DNA of 64,000 nt from Bacteroidota bacterium (GTDB taxonomy: Bacteria > Bacteroidota > Ignavibacteria > Palsa-1295), in NCBI GenBank assembly GCA_021324685.1, contig JAJPIQ010000043.1, forward strand, positions 17,637-81,636, in the 5' to 3' direction. The notes under the pieces are model-generated. The model ran no database searches and had not been told where the DNA came from. It saw nothing but the letters and a program-made list of their open reading frames with translations. Shown in pieces: positions 1-8,623 of this stretch. The position numbers and the translations under genes are program-made. The number at the start of each line of letters is the position of its first letter. Position 1 is the stretch's first letter.

Positions 1-543
1 ACCGCCGTGCGTTGTGAAGACCGGATACCAGGTTTGTCCTCCATCGGTCGTCTGGCAGATCGAGCCGGAGGGACCGGCATAAACATCGGATGTACCGATG
101 AATCCGGTATTGCGGTTGGTGAAGTACATCGATCGGATAAGATCCGATTGCGGCACGTAGCTGGCGTCCATGGGTTGCCAGGTATAGCCGCCATCGGTCG
201 TTTTCGAAATGTCCCGCTGGTCCCCGGCGACGATGCCGTTTTGTGCATCGAAGAAGGAGATCCCATAAAGATTGCCGTCCAGTGACCCGCTATAGCACGG
301 AGCCGGGGAACCTGTGCTCCAGGTCTTTCCCGCATCGTTCGTAACTAAAACGGTCCCGTGCTGTCCGGTCACGAAGCCCGCCGTCGCATTCACGAATTGC
401 CCGACGATCAGCGATTCCGGGCTCCCCGAATTGACGGACGTCCACGACCCGCTCGAGGTGGGCGGTGTTCCCGGAGAAGTGACATTCCGGCAGCTTGCGA
501 ACGCCAGTAGGGCGATCGCACAAGAAAAAAGACGAAGTTTCAT
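1..543 (-). CDS. Partial Ycf48-like lipoprotein (C-terminus outside window)
   Basis: An open frame runs from an ATG at 543-541 to the left window edge without a stop, giving 181 residues. The N-terminus (MKLRLFSCAIALLAFASC) is a lipoprotein signal with the lipid-modified Cys near residue 18, so the protein is probably anchored in a membrane on the periplasmic or outer side. The rest consists of propeller-like repeats with the sequences TNDAGKTW, KTTDGGYTW and TTDGGQTW, typical of Ycf48/BNR-type propellers. It closely matches the second half of the downstream lipoprotein at 655-2385 (shared stretch FFDAQNGIVAGDQ), so the two are tandem paralogues. Substrate and role are unknown. The gene is real but incomplete here. 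Confidence 0.85.
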   Translation of the reverse strand, partial: MKLRLFSCAIALLAFASCRNVTSPGTPPTSSGSWTSVNSGSPESLIVGQFVNATAGFVTGQHGTVLVTNDAGKTWSTGSPAPCYSGSLDGNLYGISFFDAQNGIVAGDQRDISKTTDGGYTWQPMDASYVPQSDLIRSMYFTNRNTGFIGTSDVYAGPSGSICQTTDGGQTWYPVFTTHGG

Positions 544-654
544 GGGTTGGTTGTTAAAAAGTTAAGATGCAAAAGTTAAAATGCAAGTGAATCGAACGAC
601 AGCGTTTCGGAACGAAAGAACTATTATTTCTCGCGTACCGCAACGTGATGAAGG

Positions 655-2385
655 TTATCTCTCGCGGACATCGATCGCTCCGTTCGCACCAAAGAGAAGG
701 GCCCGGTGCGGTGTCAGATAGAGGACGCAGCGCCAGTCATTGCTTCCGGCTATGCTCTGGGACCACGTCGTGCCGCCATCGGTCGATTCGACGATAGTTC
801 CGCCGGAGCCGACCGCTGTAATCGTTCCAGCACCGTTAGCCGCGATGCCGATTAGCCCTCCCGCAATCGTTTTTATCGTCGTCCAGGAGTGGCCGCCATC
901 CGAGGTCGAAAGAAGATATCCGGTCATAGGGGTCCCGGTCAGCGGAGCAGAAGCGACGGCGAAGCCGGTCGTCGCACTCGTAAAGGTGGTTTTATAGATG
1001 ACGGAATTCGGCTCGTCAGAAGAACCCGTGTGCCAACTCGTGCCACTGTCCGTCGTCCAATAAACGACTCCATCGCGGCCGGTCGCCACGCCGGACCTGT
1101 TATTCGTGAAGGAATTAAATCCGATATTATAAATACCGCCGTTCGTGTAAAAGATCGGGTTCCATGTCTGCCCGCCATCGTTGGTCTGGCAGATCGAGCC
1201 GGAGGGCCCCGCCAAATAGTCGGAAGTTCCGATAAAACCGGTCGTGCCGCTGGTGAAGCACATGGAACGAATGAGGTCGCTCTGCGGGAGGCTGCTGGCA
1301 TCGATCGTCTGCCAGGTAAAGCCGCCATCCGCCGTTACGGAAATATCGTGCTGATCGCCGGCGACGATCCCATTCTGCGCATCGAAGAATGTGAGGCCGT
1401 AGATATTGCCGGTGAGCGATCCGGTGAAGATCGGAGCCGAACCTCGCACGGACCACGTCGCTCCGGAATCGTTCGTTGCCAAAACGACTCCGTACTCGCC
1501 ACCGACAAAGCCGATCTTTGAACCGACGAATTGTCCGATCACGAGATTATCGCTTGTGACGGCGCTGACCGGGGTCCAGCTCGAATCCGTACCGGGCGGC
1601 GGCGTTACGACCGTATCGGTGCGCTCGTACCAGCCGCTTTCGTGGAAGCGCGACCCAACATCGACAGGATCGATAGCTTTGTTGAGAATTAAAACATCGC
1701 TGAGGTCGCAATCATGTCCTTCGATCGTGACAGGGCCGTCATTATTAAGTTCCGGCGTCATGGTCGGCTCGGGCTGATATTGATCGAGTGCTGAATCGAT
1801 ATACAGATAGACCCCTTGATGAGCGACAACGACAGCGGTGATGAGATGCCATGAATTGGCGGGTATGGAACGTCCACCTCGCATCTCAAAATGACCGCGG
1901 GTATCGTCTGTGGCTTGAAAATCGGCAACGCTAAGCGTATTGCCTGATGAGTCGGAAGTTTGAGTAATTCCCAGACGGTAGCCGATTCGGCTCTTGTCTA
2001 CAGGTTGTTTGCGAACGATGTCAAAATCCCATGCTTGTTCAATATCCACCCATGCCGAAATCGTGTAAGAATCGTTACCCGTAAAATTCAGTCCTGAAGT
2101 ATTGGAAACGACCAAACCGGAAATATCCGATAGCGTATCTGGAAAATGCAGCGCGTGACCGGCTGTCCCAAAACGATTTTTTGCATATCCATACCCAGGG
2201 CCGAAGTTAAGCGAACCGTCATGCCCATTCCCACTGACGTCTTTGAGGTTCCCATCGAAGGTCCAATAGGCGACCGTATCCGAAACGGCGGGCGTCGGAT
2301 TCGGCGGCCCGGTGAGATGATCCCGGCAGCTTGCGAGTCCGAGCAAAGCCGCGGCGGAGAAGAAAAGAGCAATGTATCGTTTCAT
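655..2385 (-). CDS. LamG plus Ycf48-like propeller lipoprotein
   Basis: This 576-residue protein begins at the ATG at 2385-2383; a further 21 in-frame residues upstream do not look like a signal peptide. The N-terminus (MKRYIALFFSAAALLGLASC) is a lipoprotein signal. Residues about 35-230 resemble a LamG/concanavalin-A-like domain (VAYWTFDGNLKDVSGNGHDG near its start), a fold that usually binds carbohydrate. Residues about 245-576 are Ycf48-like repeats (TADGGFTW, TNDGGQTW, TTDSGTSW, STDGGTTW). No T9SS tail is present. It lies 111 bp downstream of its truncated paralogue and differs mainly by the inserted LamG domain. It is probably surface-exposed or periplasmic; function unknown. Confidence 0.88.
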   Translation of the reverse strand: MKRYIALFFSAAALLGLASCRDHLTGPPNPTPAVSDTVAYWTFDGNLKDVSGNGHDGSLNFGPGYGYAKNRFGTAGHALHFPDTLSDISGLVVSNTSGLNFTGNDSYTISAWVDIEQAWDFDIVRKQPVDKSRIGYRLGITQTSDSSGNTLSVADFQATDDTRGHFEMRGGRSIPANSWHLITAVVVAHQGVYLYIDSALDQYQPEPTMTPELNNDGPVTIEGHDCDLSDVLILNKAIDPVDVGSRFHESGWYERTDTVVTPPPGTDSSWTPVSAVTSDNLVIGQFVGSKIGFVGGEYGVVLATNDSGATWSVRGSAPIFTGSLTGNIYGLTFFDAQNGIVAGDQHDISVTADGGFTWQTIDASSLPQSDLIRSMCFTSGTTGFIGTSDYLAGPSGSICQTNDGGQTWNPIFYTNGGIYNIGFNSFTNNRSGVATGRDGVVYWTTDSGTSWHTGSSDEPNSVIYKTTFTSATTGFAVASAPLTGTPMTGYLLSTSDGGHSWTTIKTIAGGLIGIAANGAGTITAVGSGGTIVESTDGGTTWSQSIAGSNDWRCVLYLTPHRALLFGANGAIDVRER

Positions 2386-2473
2386 AACGTTTATGTTTGG
2401 TAGCATGAAGACGTTCGGCCGAAACGAAGCCTGACACGGGAGACCCATTTTGAGGAAAGAACCGCGTTTCTTT

Positions 2474-3046
2474 CTACCCGGCAGGGTTATACAGCCTTTG
2501 CTGGAGTTCGATCGCTACGTAGTGAAAAATAACGGAATGGACGCTCTCGGAAGTACACATATCGTCCAACGGGACATGGACGCTGGTCGCGACGATTTGC
2601 TTTAATTTTCCACCTGCAAAACCGGTGACCCCGACCGTGTGAAGTCCATTGGCATTGGCCCATTCGATCGCTCCCACCACGTTCGGGCTGTTGCCGGAGC
2701 CCGAAATTGCCACGACGATATCCCCTGGCCGGGCATACGTGCGTAACTGCTGTTCGAAGATCGAAGCATATCCTTCATCGTTGCCGTAGGCCGTCATGAG
2801 AGCGACATTATCGGTAAGGGAAAGCGCCCGGAGCCGTTTTTTTTGCTCCAGAGACTGCAGCGTTCCCTTCGCCAGGTCGTTGGCAAAATGCGATGCATTG
2901 GCGGCACTGCCGCCATTGCCAATGACGAAAACAGTTCGGTCATTTTCATAGGCATCGATTAAAATTTCGAGCAGACGCGAAATTTCCGCATGATCGAGGC
3001 TGGCCAGGGACTGATTAAAATACGATGTATATTCTTCGAAATTCAC
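2474..3046 (-). CDS. gmhA: Sedoheptulose-7-phosphate isomerase (GmhA type)
   Basis: A 190-residue SIS-domain protein of the usual GmhA length. GmhA converts sedoheptulose 7-phosphate to D-glycero-D-manno-heptose 7-phosphate, the first step of ADP- or GDP-heptose synthesis in the cytoplasm. Phosphosugar-binding motifs are visible: GNGGSAANASHFANDL at about 43-58 and SGSGNSPN near 114. A His in the C-terminal helix (SVHSVIFHY) fits the family. The start codon is GTG (3046-3044); no in-frame ATG lies close by. A heptose kinase and a phosphatase lie just upstream on the same strand, supporting the heptose role over another SIS isomerase. Confidence 0.87.
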   Translation of the reverse strand: MNFEEYTSYFNQSLASLDHAEISRLLEILIDAYENDRTVFVIGNGGSAANASHFANDLAKGTLQSLEQKKRLRALSLTDNVALMTAYGNDEGYASIFEQQLRTYARPGDIVVAISGSGNSPNVVGAIEWANANGLHTVGVTGFAGGKLKQIVATSVHVPLDDMCTSESVHSVIFHYVAIELQQRLYNPAG

Positions 3047-3231
3047 GGCAAATAGGCAGGGTTCTTTAGAAATGGGTCGGAAGACGGCTAACTACGATGA
3101 ATACGCTTTCAGTTCGCGCTGGTTAGCAGCTATTCATGTTAATTTTTGCAATTTTGGCCTTTCGTTTGAGAGAGGTTTTAGGTAGAGGCAAGAAGAATTT
3201 ATTAATCCTCTGGTCATAATATGGAAATGAT

Positions 3232-3414
3232 ATGAAACGATCTACTACCTCGAACGACGCGGAATCGATGAACCGCGTCGACCGTATACTTAAGCTTCAA
3301 AATGCAGCGACTCATCTGGAAATCCTTATGAAACGGGTTTCCGATATCGAAGAAGCCGAACAAAAACAGGAAGAAGAAAAACGTCCGGGTCGAAAACTCA
3401 GCCATAACGGGTGA
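3232..3414 (+). CDS. Small hypothetical protein
   Basis: A 60-residue ORF alone on the plus strand between two minus-strand heptose genes. Residues 16-50 look helical and charged (repeated Glu, Lys and Leu; EEAEQKQEEEK), ending in a basic tail, so a short coiled-coil is possible. AT-rich sequence precedes the ATG, but no clear ribosome binding site is seen. The antisense frame is also open (3214-3405) but looks less protein-like. No family recognised. Confidence 0.4.
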   Translation: MKRSTTSNDAESMNRVDRILKLQNAATHLEILMKRVSDIEEAEQKQEEEKRPGRKLSHNG

Positions 3415-3436
3415 TCGGTCATCACGGATCTTTTGG

Positions 3437-4075
3437 TCACGTTCCCGACAGTGTTTTAAGTCGATCGTTCAAATGGTCGCGTCCGCCGACAACTTCAATC
3501 AGCGGCCCGTGATCGCCGGACCGGACGACACTCACCGATCCGACGGGGCACCCGAGTCGATACCGAAACCGGCCGACATCGATCCCAAGTAGAGAACAGA
3601 GAATAATTCGGATCGTCGCTTTGTGCGAAACGATCAGGACCTTTCCGTCCCCGCATTTCCCCCGAATTTCTTGGATTACTCCCAGAGCCCGCACGGCAAC
3701 GTCAATGGCCGTTTCACCGCCCGTCGGCGGATACCATGCCGGATCGGCCGTCCAGCTTAAATGCTCGTCGTGGTATTCACGCTCCACCTCTTCGACCGTT
3801 TTAGATTCCCATTTGCCATAGGCAATTTCCGTTAAACCGTTTGCAAGGATGGGAACGATGTTCTGCTGTTTCGCGATGAGATCGGCGGTAACCTTTGTGC
3901 GCGCGAGCGGACTCGAATATATTTCCGTCCAGCGCGTTCCTTTATAATATTCGGCAAACGCCTGCGCCATTTCGAGACCTTCGGGCGTCAGCGGCGCGTC
4001 CGTTCCGGAACCGCAGAACCGGTTTTGTCGGCTGAACGGGGTCTGACCGTGACGAAGAAAATAAAGCTCGAGCAT
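3437..4075 (-). CDS. Histidine phosphatase family protein (possible heptose bisphosphate phosphatase)
   Basis: A 212-residue protein of the phosphoglycerate-mutase-like histidine phosphatase superfamily. The catalytic RHG motif is at residues 8-10 (LRHGQT), with GTDAPLTPEG following and a second catalytic His in VSHKATIRI near 152. Its ATG (4075) directly follows the hddA stop, so the two are translationally linked. Families of this fold remove phosphate from sugars, alpha-ribazole phosphate or phosphoglycerate. The coupling to hddA suggests it removes the 7-phosphate of heptose 1,7-bisphosphate, a job normally done by the HAD enzyme GmhB. That role is inferred from position only. Confidence 0.8.
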   Translation of the reverse strand: MLELYFLRHGQTPFSRQNRFCGSGTDAPLTPEGLEMAQAFAEYYKGTRWTEIYSSPLARTKVTADLIAKQQNIVPILANGLTEIAYGKWESKTVEEVEREYHDEHLSWTADPAWYPPTGGETAIDVAVRALGVIQEIRGKCGDGKVLIVSHKATIRIILCSLLGIDVGRFRYRLGCPVGSVSVVRSGDHGPLIEVVGGRDHLNDRLKTLSGT

Positions 4076-5065
4076 TCACCAACGGTAACGGCGCTGGTTG
4101 AAAATGATCGTGGCGCCGAAATTATCGAGCATGACGGGCATCTGGCGATATTCCGATAGTGCGTCACGCACTTTGGCCTGGAACTCCGGCTTGACATAGA
4201 GCAATAAGAATCCCCCACCCCCCGCGCCGGCCACTTTTCCGCCGATCGCTCCGGCAGCTCGTGCACGAGCATACATTTCGTCGATTTTAGAATTGGTAAT
4301 ACCGGAAGCGAGACGTTTTTTGAAGGCCCAGTTCTCGTCGAGCACTTCGCCGATTTCATCGAACCGCCGGCCGCGGATCGCCGCCTCTATTTTCTTTCCG
4401 AGACCGTGGATGGCTTGCAAATGGCTCCGGTTCTGTCCGGTTTTGTCCTGCTGTTCTTTAAGGATCGAAGCGGCCTGACGCGTAACGTTCGTAAAAAACA
4501 GCATGAACCGGCCGCCGAGATCGTGCCGCTCGCGCTCGGTAAGTTCCAGGCGCTCCGTTGTTACCCGCTCCGAGCCATGGAAGGTGATCGAACAGAGGCC
4601 ACCATGCGCGGCGATATATTGGTCCTGTTTCCCGATCGGTTTTTTGAGGACTTCGATCTCGATCATGCACGCTTCTTCAGCGAGCTGATCGTGCGTGACC
4701 TGGCGGCCACGAAAGGTGTACATCGCGTTCAGGAGGCCGACGGTCAGGCTGCTCGAAGAGCCTAATCCGGAACCCTCGGAAGGAATATCGGCAAAGGTCG
4801 CAAGCTCAAAACCGTTTCGAAGTCCCGCCACAATTCCGGCTTCCCGCACCAGTTCGTGCTGGATCTCGGAAATGTCATCGACGATTTCTTTTCGGGCGGC
4901 ATAGTTCAAATAGATCTTCGAGTCGAAGCGCTCTTTGATAAGGACGTACATGTACTTATCGATCGCCGTGGAGACGACAAAGCCGTCGGAATCTTTATAA
5001 TATGCGCGCAGGTCCGTCCCGCCACCCGCGAGCGAAATCCGTAAGGGAGTTTGGCTGATCAGCAA
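4076..5065 (-). CDS. hddA: D-glycero-alpha-D-manno-heptose-7-phosphate kinase (GHMP kinase)
   Basis: A 329-residue GHMP kinase. The start (LISQTPLRISLAGGGTDL) and the ATP-binding motif EGSGLGSSSSLTVGLL near residue 96 match HddA, which phosphorylates the anomeric carbon of heptose 7-phosphate in the GDP-heptose branch. KPIGKQDQY and the C-terminal glycine-rich GGKVAGAGGGGF are also typical. The start codon must be TTG (5065-5063), since an in-frame stop lies two codons upstream and no ATG is near. It sits 25 bp after the HIT gene and directly before the histidine phosphatase, forming an apparent three-gene operon. Related GHMP kinases act on fucose or galactose, but the neighbours favour heptose. 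Confidence 0.85.
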   Translation of the reverse strand: MLISQTPLRISLAGGGTDLRAYYKDSDGFVVSTAIDKYMYVLIKERFDSKIYLNYAARKEIVDDISEIQHELVREAGIVAGLRNGFELATFADIPSEGSGLGSSSSLTVGLLNAMYTFRGRQVTHDQLAEEACMIEIEVLKKPIGKQDQYIAAHGGLCSITFHGSERVTTERLELTERERHDLGGRFMLFFTNVTRQAASILKEQQDKTGQNRSHLQAIHGLGKKIEAAIRGRRFDEIGEVLDENWAFKKRLASGITNSKIDEMYARARAAGAIGGKVAGAGGGGFLLLYVKPEFQAKVRDALSEYRQMPVMLDNFGATIIFNQRRYRW

Positions 5066-5090
5066 GTTCTAAAGGCGATAATCGATTTTT

Positions 5091-5525
5091 TTATCCAGGC
5101 GCTCGTTCGAGCTCGGCCCGTATTTTTCGCGCGATTTCTACCATTTCGCTTTCCGGAATCTCGCGAAGGATTTTCGGATCGGGAAGTTCCCCATGCCCAT
5201 CGTCCTCGAAACGAGGGACCAAATGGACGTGCGCGTGCGGCACACCGATGCCACCCGTATCGGCGATAATCCAGTCGGTCTCGAACACGTTCTGGAGTGC
5301 TTTCGCAATCCGCTGGACCTTCATAAAAAGAAAGCCCAGGTCGGCTTTATCCATATCCCACACCCATCGATAATGGTGCTTCGGAATAAGCTGGGTATGT
5401 CCGGCATTGAGCGGATATTTATCGAGAAATCCCAGAAACTCGGAGTCTTCATAGATGATCTCGTGCGGATTCTCTCCGCGAACGATATCGCAAAAGACGC
5501 AGGGGAGCGGCGAGGAAGCTGGCAT
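5091..5525 (-). CDS. HIT family nucleotide hydrolase/transferase
   Basis: A 144-residue histidine-triad protein. The catalytic triad HAHVH is at residues 97-101 (VPHAHVHLVPRF), and an N-terminal CxxC (Cys9, Cys12) is part of the zinc site seen in many bacterial HIT proteins. HIT enzymes split or transfer nucleotide monophosphates, for example AMP from adenosine phosphoramidates or dinucleotides. It leads the apparent operon with hddA. A nucleotidyl role in heptose activation is possible but not shown, as HIT proteins are often housekeeping enzymes. Length and motifs are standard. Confidence 0.88.
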   Translation of the reverse strand: MPASSPLPCVFCDIVRGENPHEIIYEDSEFLGFLDKYPLNAGHTQLIPKHHYRWVWDMDKADLGFLFMKVQRIAKALQNVFETDWIIADTGGIGVPHAHVHLVPRFEDDGHGELPDPKILREIPESEMVEIARKIRAELERAPG

Positions 5526-5561
5526 ATTTTGATAACAGCCCGGAACAACAATTCCTTCCTG

Positions 5562-6695
5562 TTAAAATACGTACCCTGCTCCGAGCGCCCATTCGCGATG
5601 TTCGAGCGGCGAATCGGTATTCGTCCATTGATAATCCGCCTTCAGGATGAGCTCGTTCATCGGTTTGAACGCAACGCCACTAACGAGTGCCCGATGGATC
5701 GTGGACACGGTGGGGCCATCGCCCAAAATATCTTCGCTGCTATCCGAGGTATATTCGCGGAACGCATACTCTTCAAACCGGCTAAAGGCCCACAGTTGGG
5801 AACGCATTTTCGTAAAGGAAAACAGGTTGAAGGCCAGTTCGCCGTAGCCTCCGACGACCTGCGCAGGAACGTCTGGCAAGACCATTCCCGTGTTCACGTA
5901 CGCTCCTTCCGCACGGAACCGCCAGGCATTCGTCTCATATTGCACATCGAGGTCCCCGAGCTCGAACAGGTTCGAAAAAATCGTCGTGGGTCCCCGCTCG
6001 AGGTATCCCGACGCACCGATTTCCAGGCCTTCCGCCGGGGTGAAGGTCAACTTGCCGGAAAGTGCGGGCCGCGACACATTGCTGCCGGCCAACGTATCGC
6101 TGGTCTCGGCCGCAGCCCACCCTTCCTGTTTTGCGCCATCGAGCGTTTGCATGGTACTGTTTTGAGTCTGGAGGCCTTCCGAAAGGTAGAGTTGATAGGC
6201 CAGGGCTTTCGAAAGATTCCCATAGACTCCGGTCCCGATTTCCGCCCACGTCGTGGGAACGACCGTTTGGTCGAAGAGCGGACGCAGGACACTAAAGTAG
6301 GAATTGGGTTCGTGCGTCTGGTTCATGATACCGATCGGCAGGACGAGAAGTCCGCCGCGCCAGCCGATGCGTTCGTTCGCGCGATATTCCAAATACGCTT
6401 GTTCAATTCCGATCTCTCCGCCGGCGCCGCCCTCGATCTTGACGTGCTCGATCTCGGTCTCGGAACGAAACGTCCAGCGCGAATCGAAGGTGTGGTCCAG
6501 ATAGATCACAAAGCGAGAAATATCGAGGCGCGGCGGATTACCGTTCGAGAAATTTTGGTAATTCATCTCGCCATAACCGCCGACATACGTCGACGACTGC
6601 GCTCGCGTGCGAGCGGCGAGGAAGGTAAAGAAAACGAAAAGAATGCTATTAAGACTTAGTCTTAATAAGTATCGAAAGCGAACAGGATGAAGCAT
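5562..6695 (-). CDS. Porin-like outer membrane beta-barrel protein
   Basis: A 377-residue protein with an N-terminal signal peptide (hydrophobic stretch at about 13-28, probable cleavage after the Ala of RTRA-Q). The mature part alternates aromatic and polar residues as beta-barrel strands do, with FDSRWTFRSETEIEHVK, IEQAYLEY and RGGLLVLPIG resembling phosphate-selective-porin-like (OprP/O) proteins. It ends in GAGYVF, with the terminal Phe typical of outer membrane barrels. It probably forms a channel; the substrate is unknown. A 21-bp palindrome identical to that before the Fur-family gene lies inside the signal-peptide codons (6647-6667), which suggests Fur-type control. The ATG at 6695 is favoured because it gives the signal peptide a basic N-region. 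Confidence 0.75.
   Translation of the reverse strand: MLHPVRFRYLLRLSLNSILFVFFTFLAARTRAQSSTYVGGYGEMNYQNFSNGNPPRLDISRFVIYLDHTFDSRWTFRSETEIEHVKIEGGAGGEIGIEQAYLEYRANERIGWRGGLLVLPIGIMNQTHEPNSYFSVLRPLFDQTVVPTTWAEIGTGVYGNLSKALAYQLYLSEGLQTQNSTMQTLDGAKQEGWAAAETSDTLAGSNVSRPALSGKLTFTPAEGLEIGASGYLERGPTTIFSNLFELGDLDVQYETNAWRFRAEGAYVNTGMVLPDVPAQVVGGYGELAFNLFSFTKMRSQLWAFSRFEEYAFREYTSDSSEDILGDGPTVSTIHRALVSGVAFKPMNELILKADYQWTNTDSPLEHREWALGAGYVF
6647..6667. promoter_or_regulatory. Fur-type operator (21-bp palindrome), porin copy
   Basis: A perfect 10-1-10 inverted repeat: TATTAAGACT, a central T, then the reverse complement of the first arm. It is identical to the copy at 8624-8644 before the Fur-family gene. 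Length, AT richness and symmetry fit Fur/Zur/PerR operators. It lies within codons 10-17 of the porin frame, about 30-50 bases after the proposed ATG. A TATAAT-like hexamer on the minus strand (6708-6703) would put transcription initiation near the ATG, so the box would act just downstream of the promoter. Confidence 0.72.
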
Positions 6696-6738
6696 GGATA
6701 CGATTATAAATGAAAGTTAGAAAAGGAAGTAGAAAAAA

Positions 6739-7947
6739 TCAGGGTCGCCAGTCGGCGATGAAAAGGTTCATATTCTGCGAATGAGAACCGTTCCGGCACG
6801 AAACGAAGACGAGTTTCGAGCCATCGTGGGTGAACATCGGGAAACCGTTAAAGCCACCGCCGTCCGTGATCCGATCGATGCCGCTCCCATCTTTATCGAC
6901 CATAAAAAGATCGAAGTTCTGCCCGTTCGGATCGAGTTCGTTGGACGAAAAAACGATATGCTCTCCGTCTGGCGCCCATGCGGCCTGACCGCTCATCGCA
7001 TGGAAATGCGTCACCGGGTGCACGTGGGACCCATCGGAGTCCATCACATAAATTTCAAGTTCCGTCGGATGAACGGACCCCTGAGCGAGGAGTTTTCGAT
7101 ATTCCGGCAGGTCTTTGGCCTCGATCCGAGCGGCACAAAAGAGAATTTGCTTCCCATCGGGCGAATATCGAGCGCCGCCGTGATAGCCGGGTTCGTGCGT
7201 GAGTTGCTGAACGTCCGATCCGTCCGTGTTCATCGTAAAGAGTTCCGGATCTCCCGACCGGGTGCTCGTAAAAACGATACGATCGCCCAGGGGCGAAACG
7301 GCCGGTTCGCCGTCATACATCGTATCGTTCGTGAGGCGGCCCCGGAGCGTCCCGCTCGTATCCGCAACATATAGATCGTATCCTTTAAAGAGCGGCCACC
7401 CGTGAGCATAATCGAGCCGTGGACATCCGGGCCCGACCGCCATGGTCGATGAAAAAAGGAGGTGGGCGCCATCGGGAAGGAAATACGGACTCGAGCATCC
7501 CCCTTCCCCATTCGAAATACGCTTCACATAATTCCCTGCGAGCGGCATCATGTAGATCTGGTCGCAGGACGCAACGTTCGTTCCACGGGCCTCGAACGCA
7601 AGGAATTTATCGTCCGCGCTAAGGGCCGCGCCCGTATTCACCCCTTCGGACGTGAGTTGGCGGATGTTCTTAAGATGTGTTTCGCCGCGATAGTAGCACG
7701 AGTCGGGAAGCAGCACCGCTCCGCGGAACTGTTTCGAGCTGTCGATCGCGGCGTTATCGTGGATCGAAAATTGGTATACCGGAGCAATATTCAGGGTCTT
7801 GAGCGTGAAAACCGGCTTTGAGGTATCGGCTGGTTTTGCCCTCGACGTATCGGTAACCGGCGAGGTGCGTTGCGCGAACGACCTCCCCACAAGGGCCGTG
7901 AGAAGAAAAAGGATCGAGAGAAGCGAGCGAAAAAGGGTGCGGTTCAT
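6739..7947 (-). CDS. Exported TolB-like (PD40) beta-propeller protein
   Basis: A 402-residue protein with a signal peptide (MNRTLFRSLLSILFLLTALVG, cleavage after SFA). From about residue 90 it has TolB/WD40-like PD40 repeats: AALSADDKFLAFEARG, PYFLPDGAHLLFSS, PAVSPLGDRIVFTSTRSG, ARYSPDGKQILFCAAR and AAWAPDGEHIVFSSNE. Such propellers are periplasmic or surface binding scaffolds. It is not the pathway TolB, because the N-terminal TolB domain is absent and no tolQRA or pal genes are nearby. It lies between the porin and fur on the same strand; membership of one transcript with either is uncertain. Confidence 0.82.
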   Translation of the reverse strand: MNRTLFRSLLSILFLLTALVGRSFAQRTSPVTDTSRAKPADTSKPVFTLKTLNIAPVYQFSIHDNAAIDSSKQFRGAVLLPDSCYYRGETHLKNIRQLTSEGVNTGAALSADDKFLAFEARGTNVASCDQIYMMPLAGNYVKRISNGEGGCSSPYFLPDGAHLLFSSTMAVGPGCPRLDYAHGWPLFKGYDLYVADTSGTLRGRLTNDTMYDGEPAVSPLGDRIVFTSTRSGDPELFTMNTDGSDVQQLTHEPGYHGGARYSPDGKQILFCAARIEAKDLPEYRKLLAQGSVHPTELEIYVMDSDGSHVHPVTHFHAMSGQAAWAPDGEHIVFSSNELDPNGQNFDLFMVDKDGSGIDRITDGGGFNGFPMFTHDGSKLVFVSCRNGSHSQNMNLFIADWRP

Positions 7948-8017
7948 AGATAAAACAATGAAATGCTTCCAGCGGATGAACGGTCCGCCGAACGAACGAC
8001 CGTAAACATCAGGCGCA

Positions 8018-8620
8018 TCACGATCCGTGCTGTTCTTTGATCGTTTTTAATGGAAGGACACCGCTGGAACCCGGGGAACCGGTGACGGCGGAGAGCTGCG
8101 GTTGTGCCGAATGAAGAGCGTGCCGCCCATTGGACGAAACCGACGTGCGGCATTCCAGGCATATCCCGAAGATCTGGAACGAATGATACATAGGCGAAAA
8201 GCCGACCTTTGCACAGGCATCCTCCTGCAATCGTTCCACACGCGAGTTCTCGAACTCGACGATTTTCCCGCATTTCGTGCAGACCATGTGGTCGTGGTGC
8301 GGACGGTCGGTCGTTTTCTCATACTGGGCATGACCCTGTGAGAACCGGTAGCGCGAAACCAGGCCGCATTCGTGAAGCAAGGCCAGCGTTTTGTAAACCG
8401 TCGCGCGCGATACCTTCGAGCCGTTGTTCTTTAAATAGATAAACAAGTTATCGGCATCGAAATGGTCGTTCCACGCAAGCACGGCATCGAGGACATCGAA
8501 CCGTTCCGGTGTGATACGGTACTGCCCTTCCTGCAGGAACTTGCGGAAGTGCTCGTGCGGACGGTTCGAAATCGCCGTCCCCAGCGAAGAGATCCCTTTT
8601 TTCTTTACAGCGGATGCCAT
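8018..8620 (-). CDS. Fur-family metalloregulator with extended C-terminal tail
   Basis: A 200-residue Fur/Zur/PerR-type repressor. It has the winged-helix part (RITPERFDVLDAVL, SRATVYKTLALLHECGLV) and the metal-binding dimer part (PHHDHMVCTKCGKIVEFEN, then CLEC near 148-151 of the structural zinc site). Sequence alone does not separate iron, zinc, manganese or peroxide sensing. The last ~48 residues after the CLEC motif are a Ser/Gly/Pro-rich tail beyond the usual 130-160-residue length. A 21-bp palindrome lies 3 bp before the ATG (8624-8644), which would block transcription or ribosome access, so autoregulation is likely. The same palindrome occurs at the porin gene. Confidence 0.9.
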   Translation of the reverse strand: MASAVKKKGISSLGTAISNRPHEHFRKFLQEGQYRITPERFDVLDAVLAWNDHFDADNLFIYLKNNGSKVSRATVYKTLALLHECGLVSRYRFSQGHAQYEKTTDRPHHDHMVCTKCGKIVEFENSRVERLQEDACAKVGFSPMYHSFQIFGICLECRTSVSSNGRHALHSAQPQLSAVTGSPGSSGVLPLKTIKEQHGS

Positions 8621-8623
8621 GCT

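Noticed and set aside
5193..6659. A 488-codon plus-strand ORF opposite the HIT and porin genes
   Set aside because: It is antisense to two well-supported genes, has no recognisable domain and is rich in Arg and His as expected of a shadow frame.
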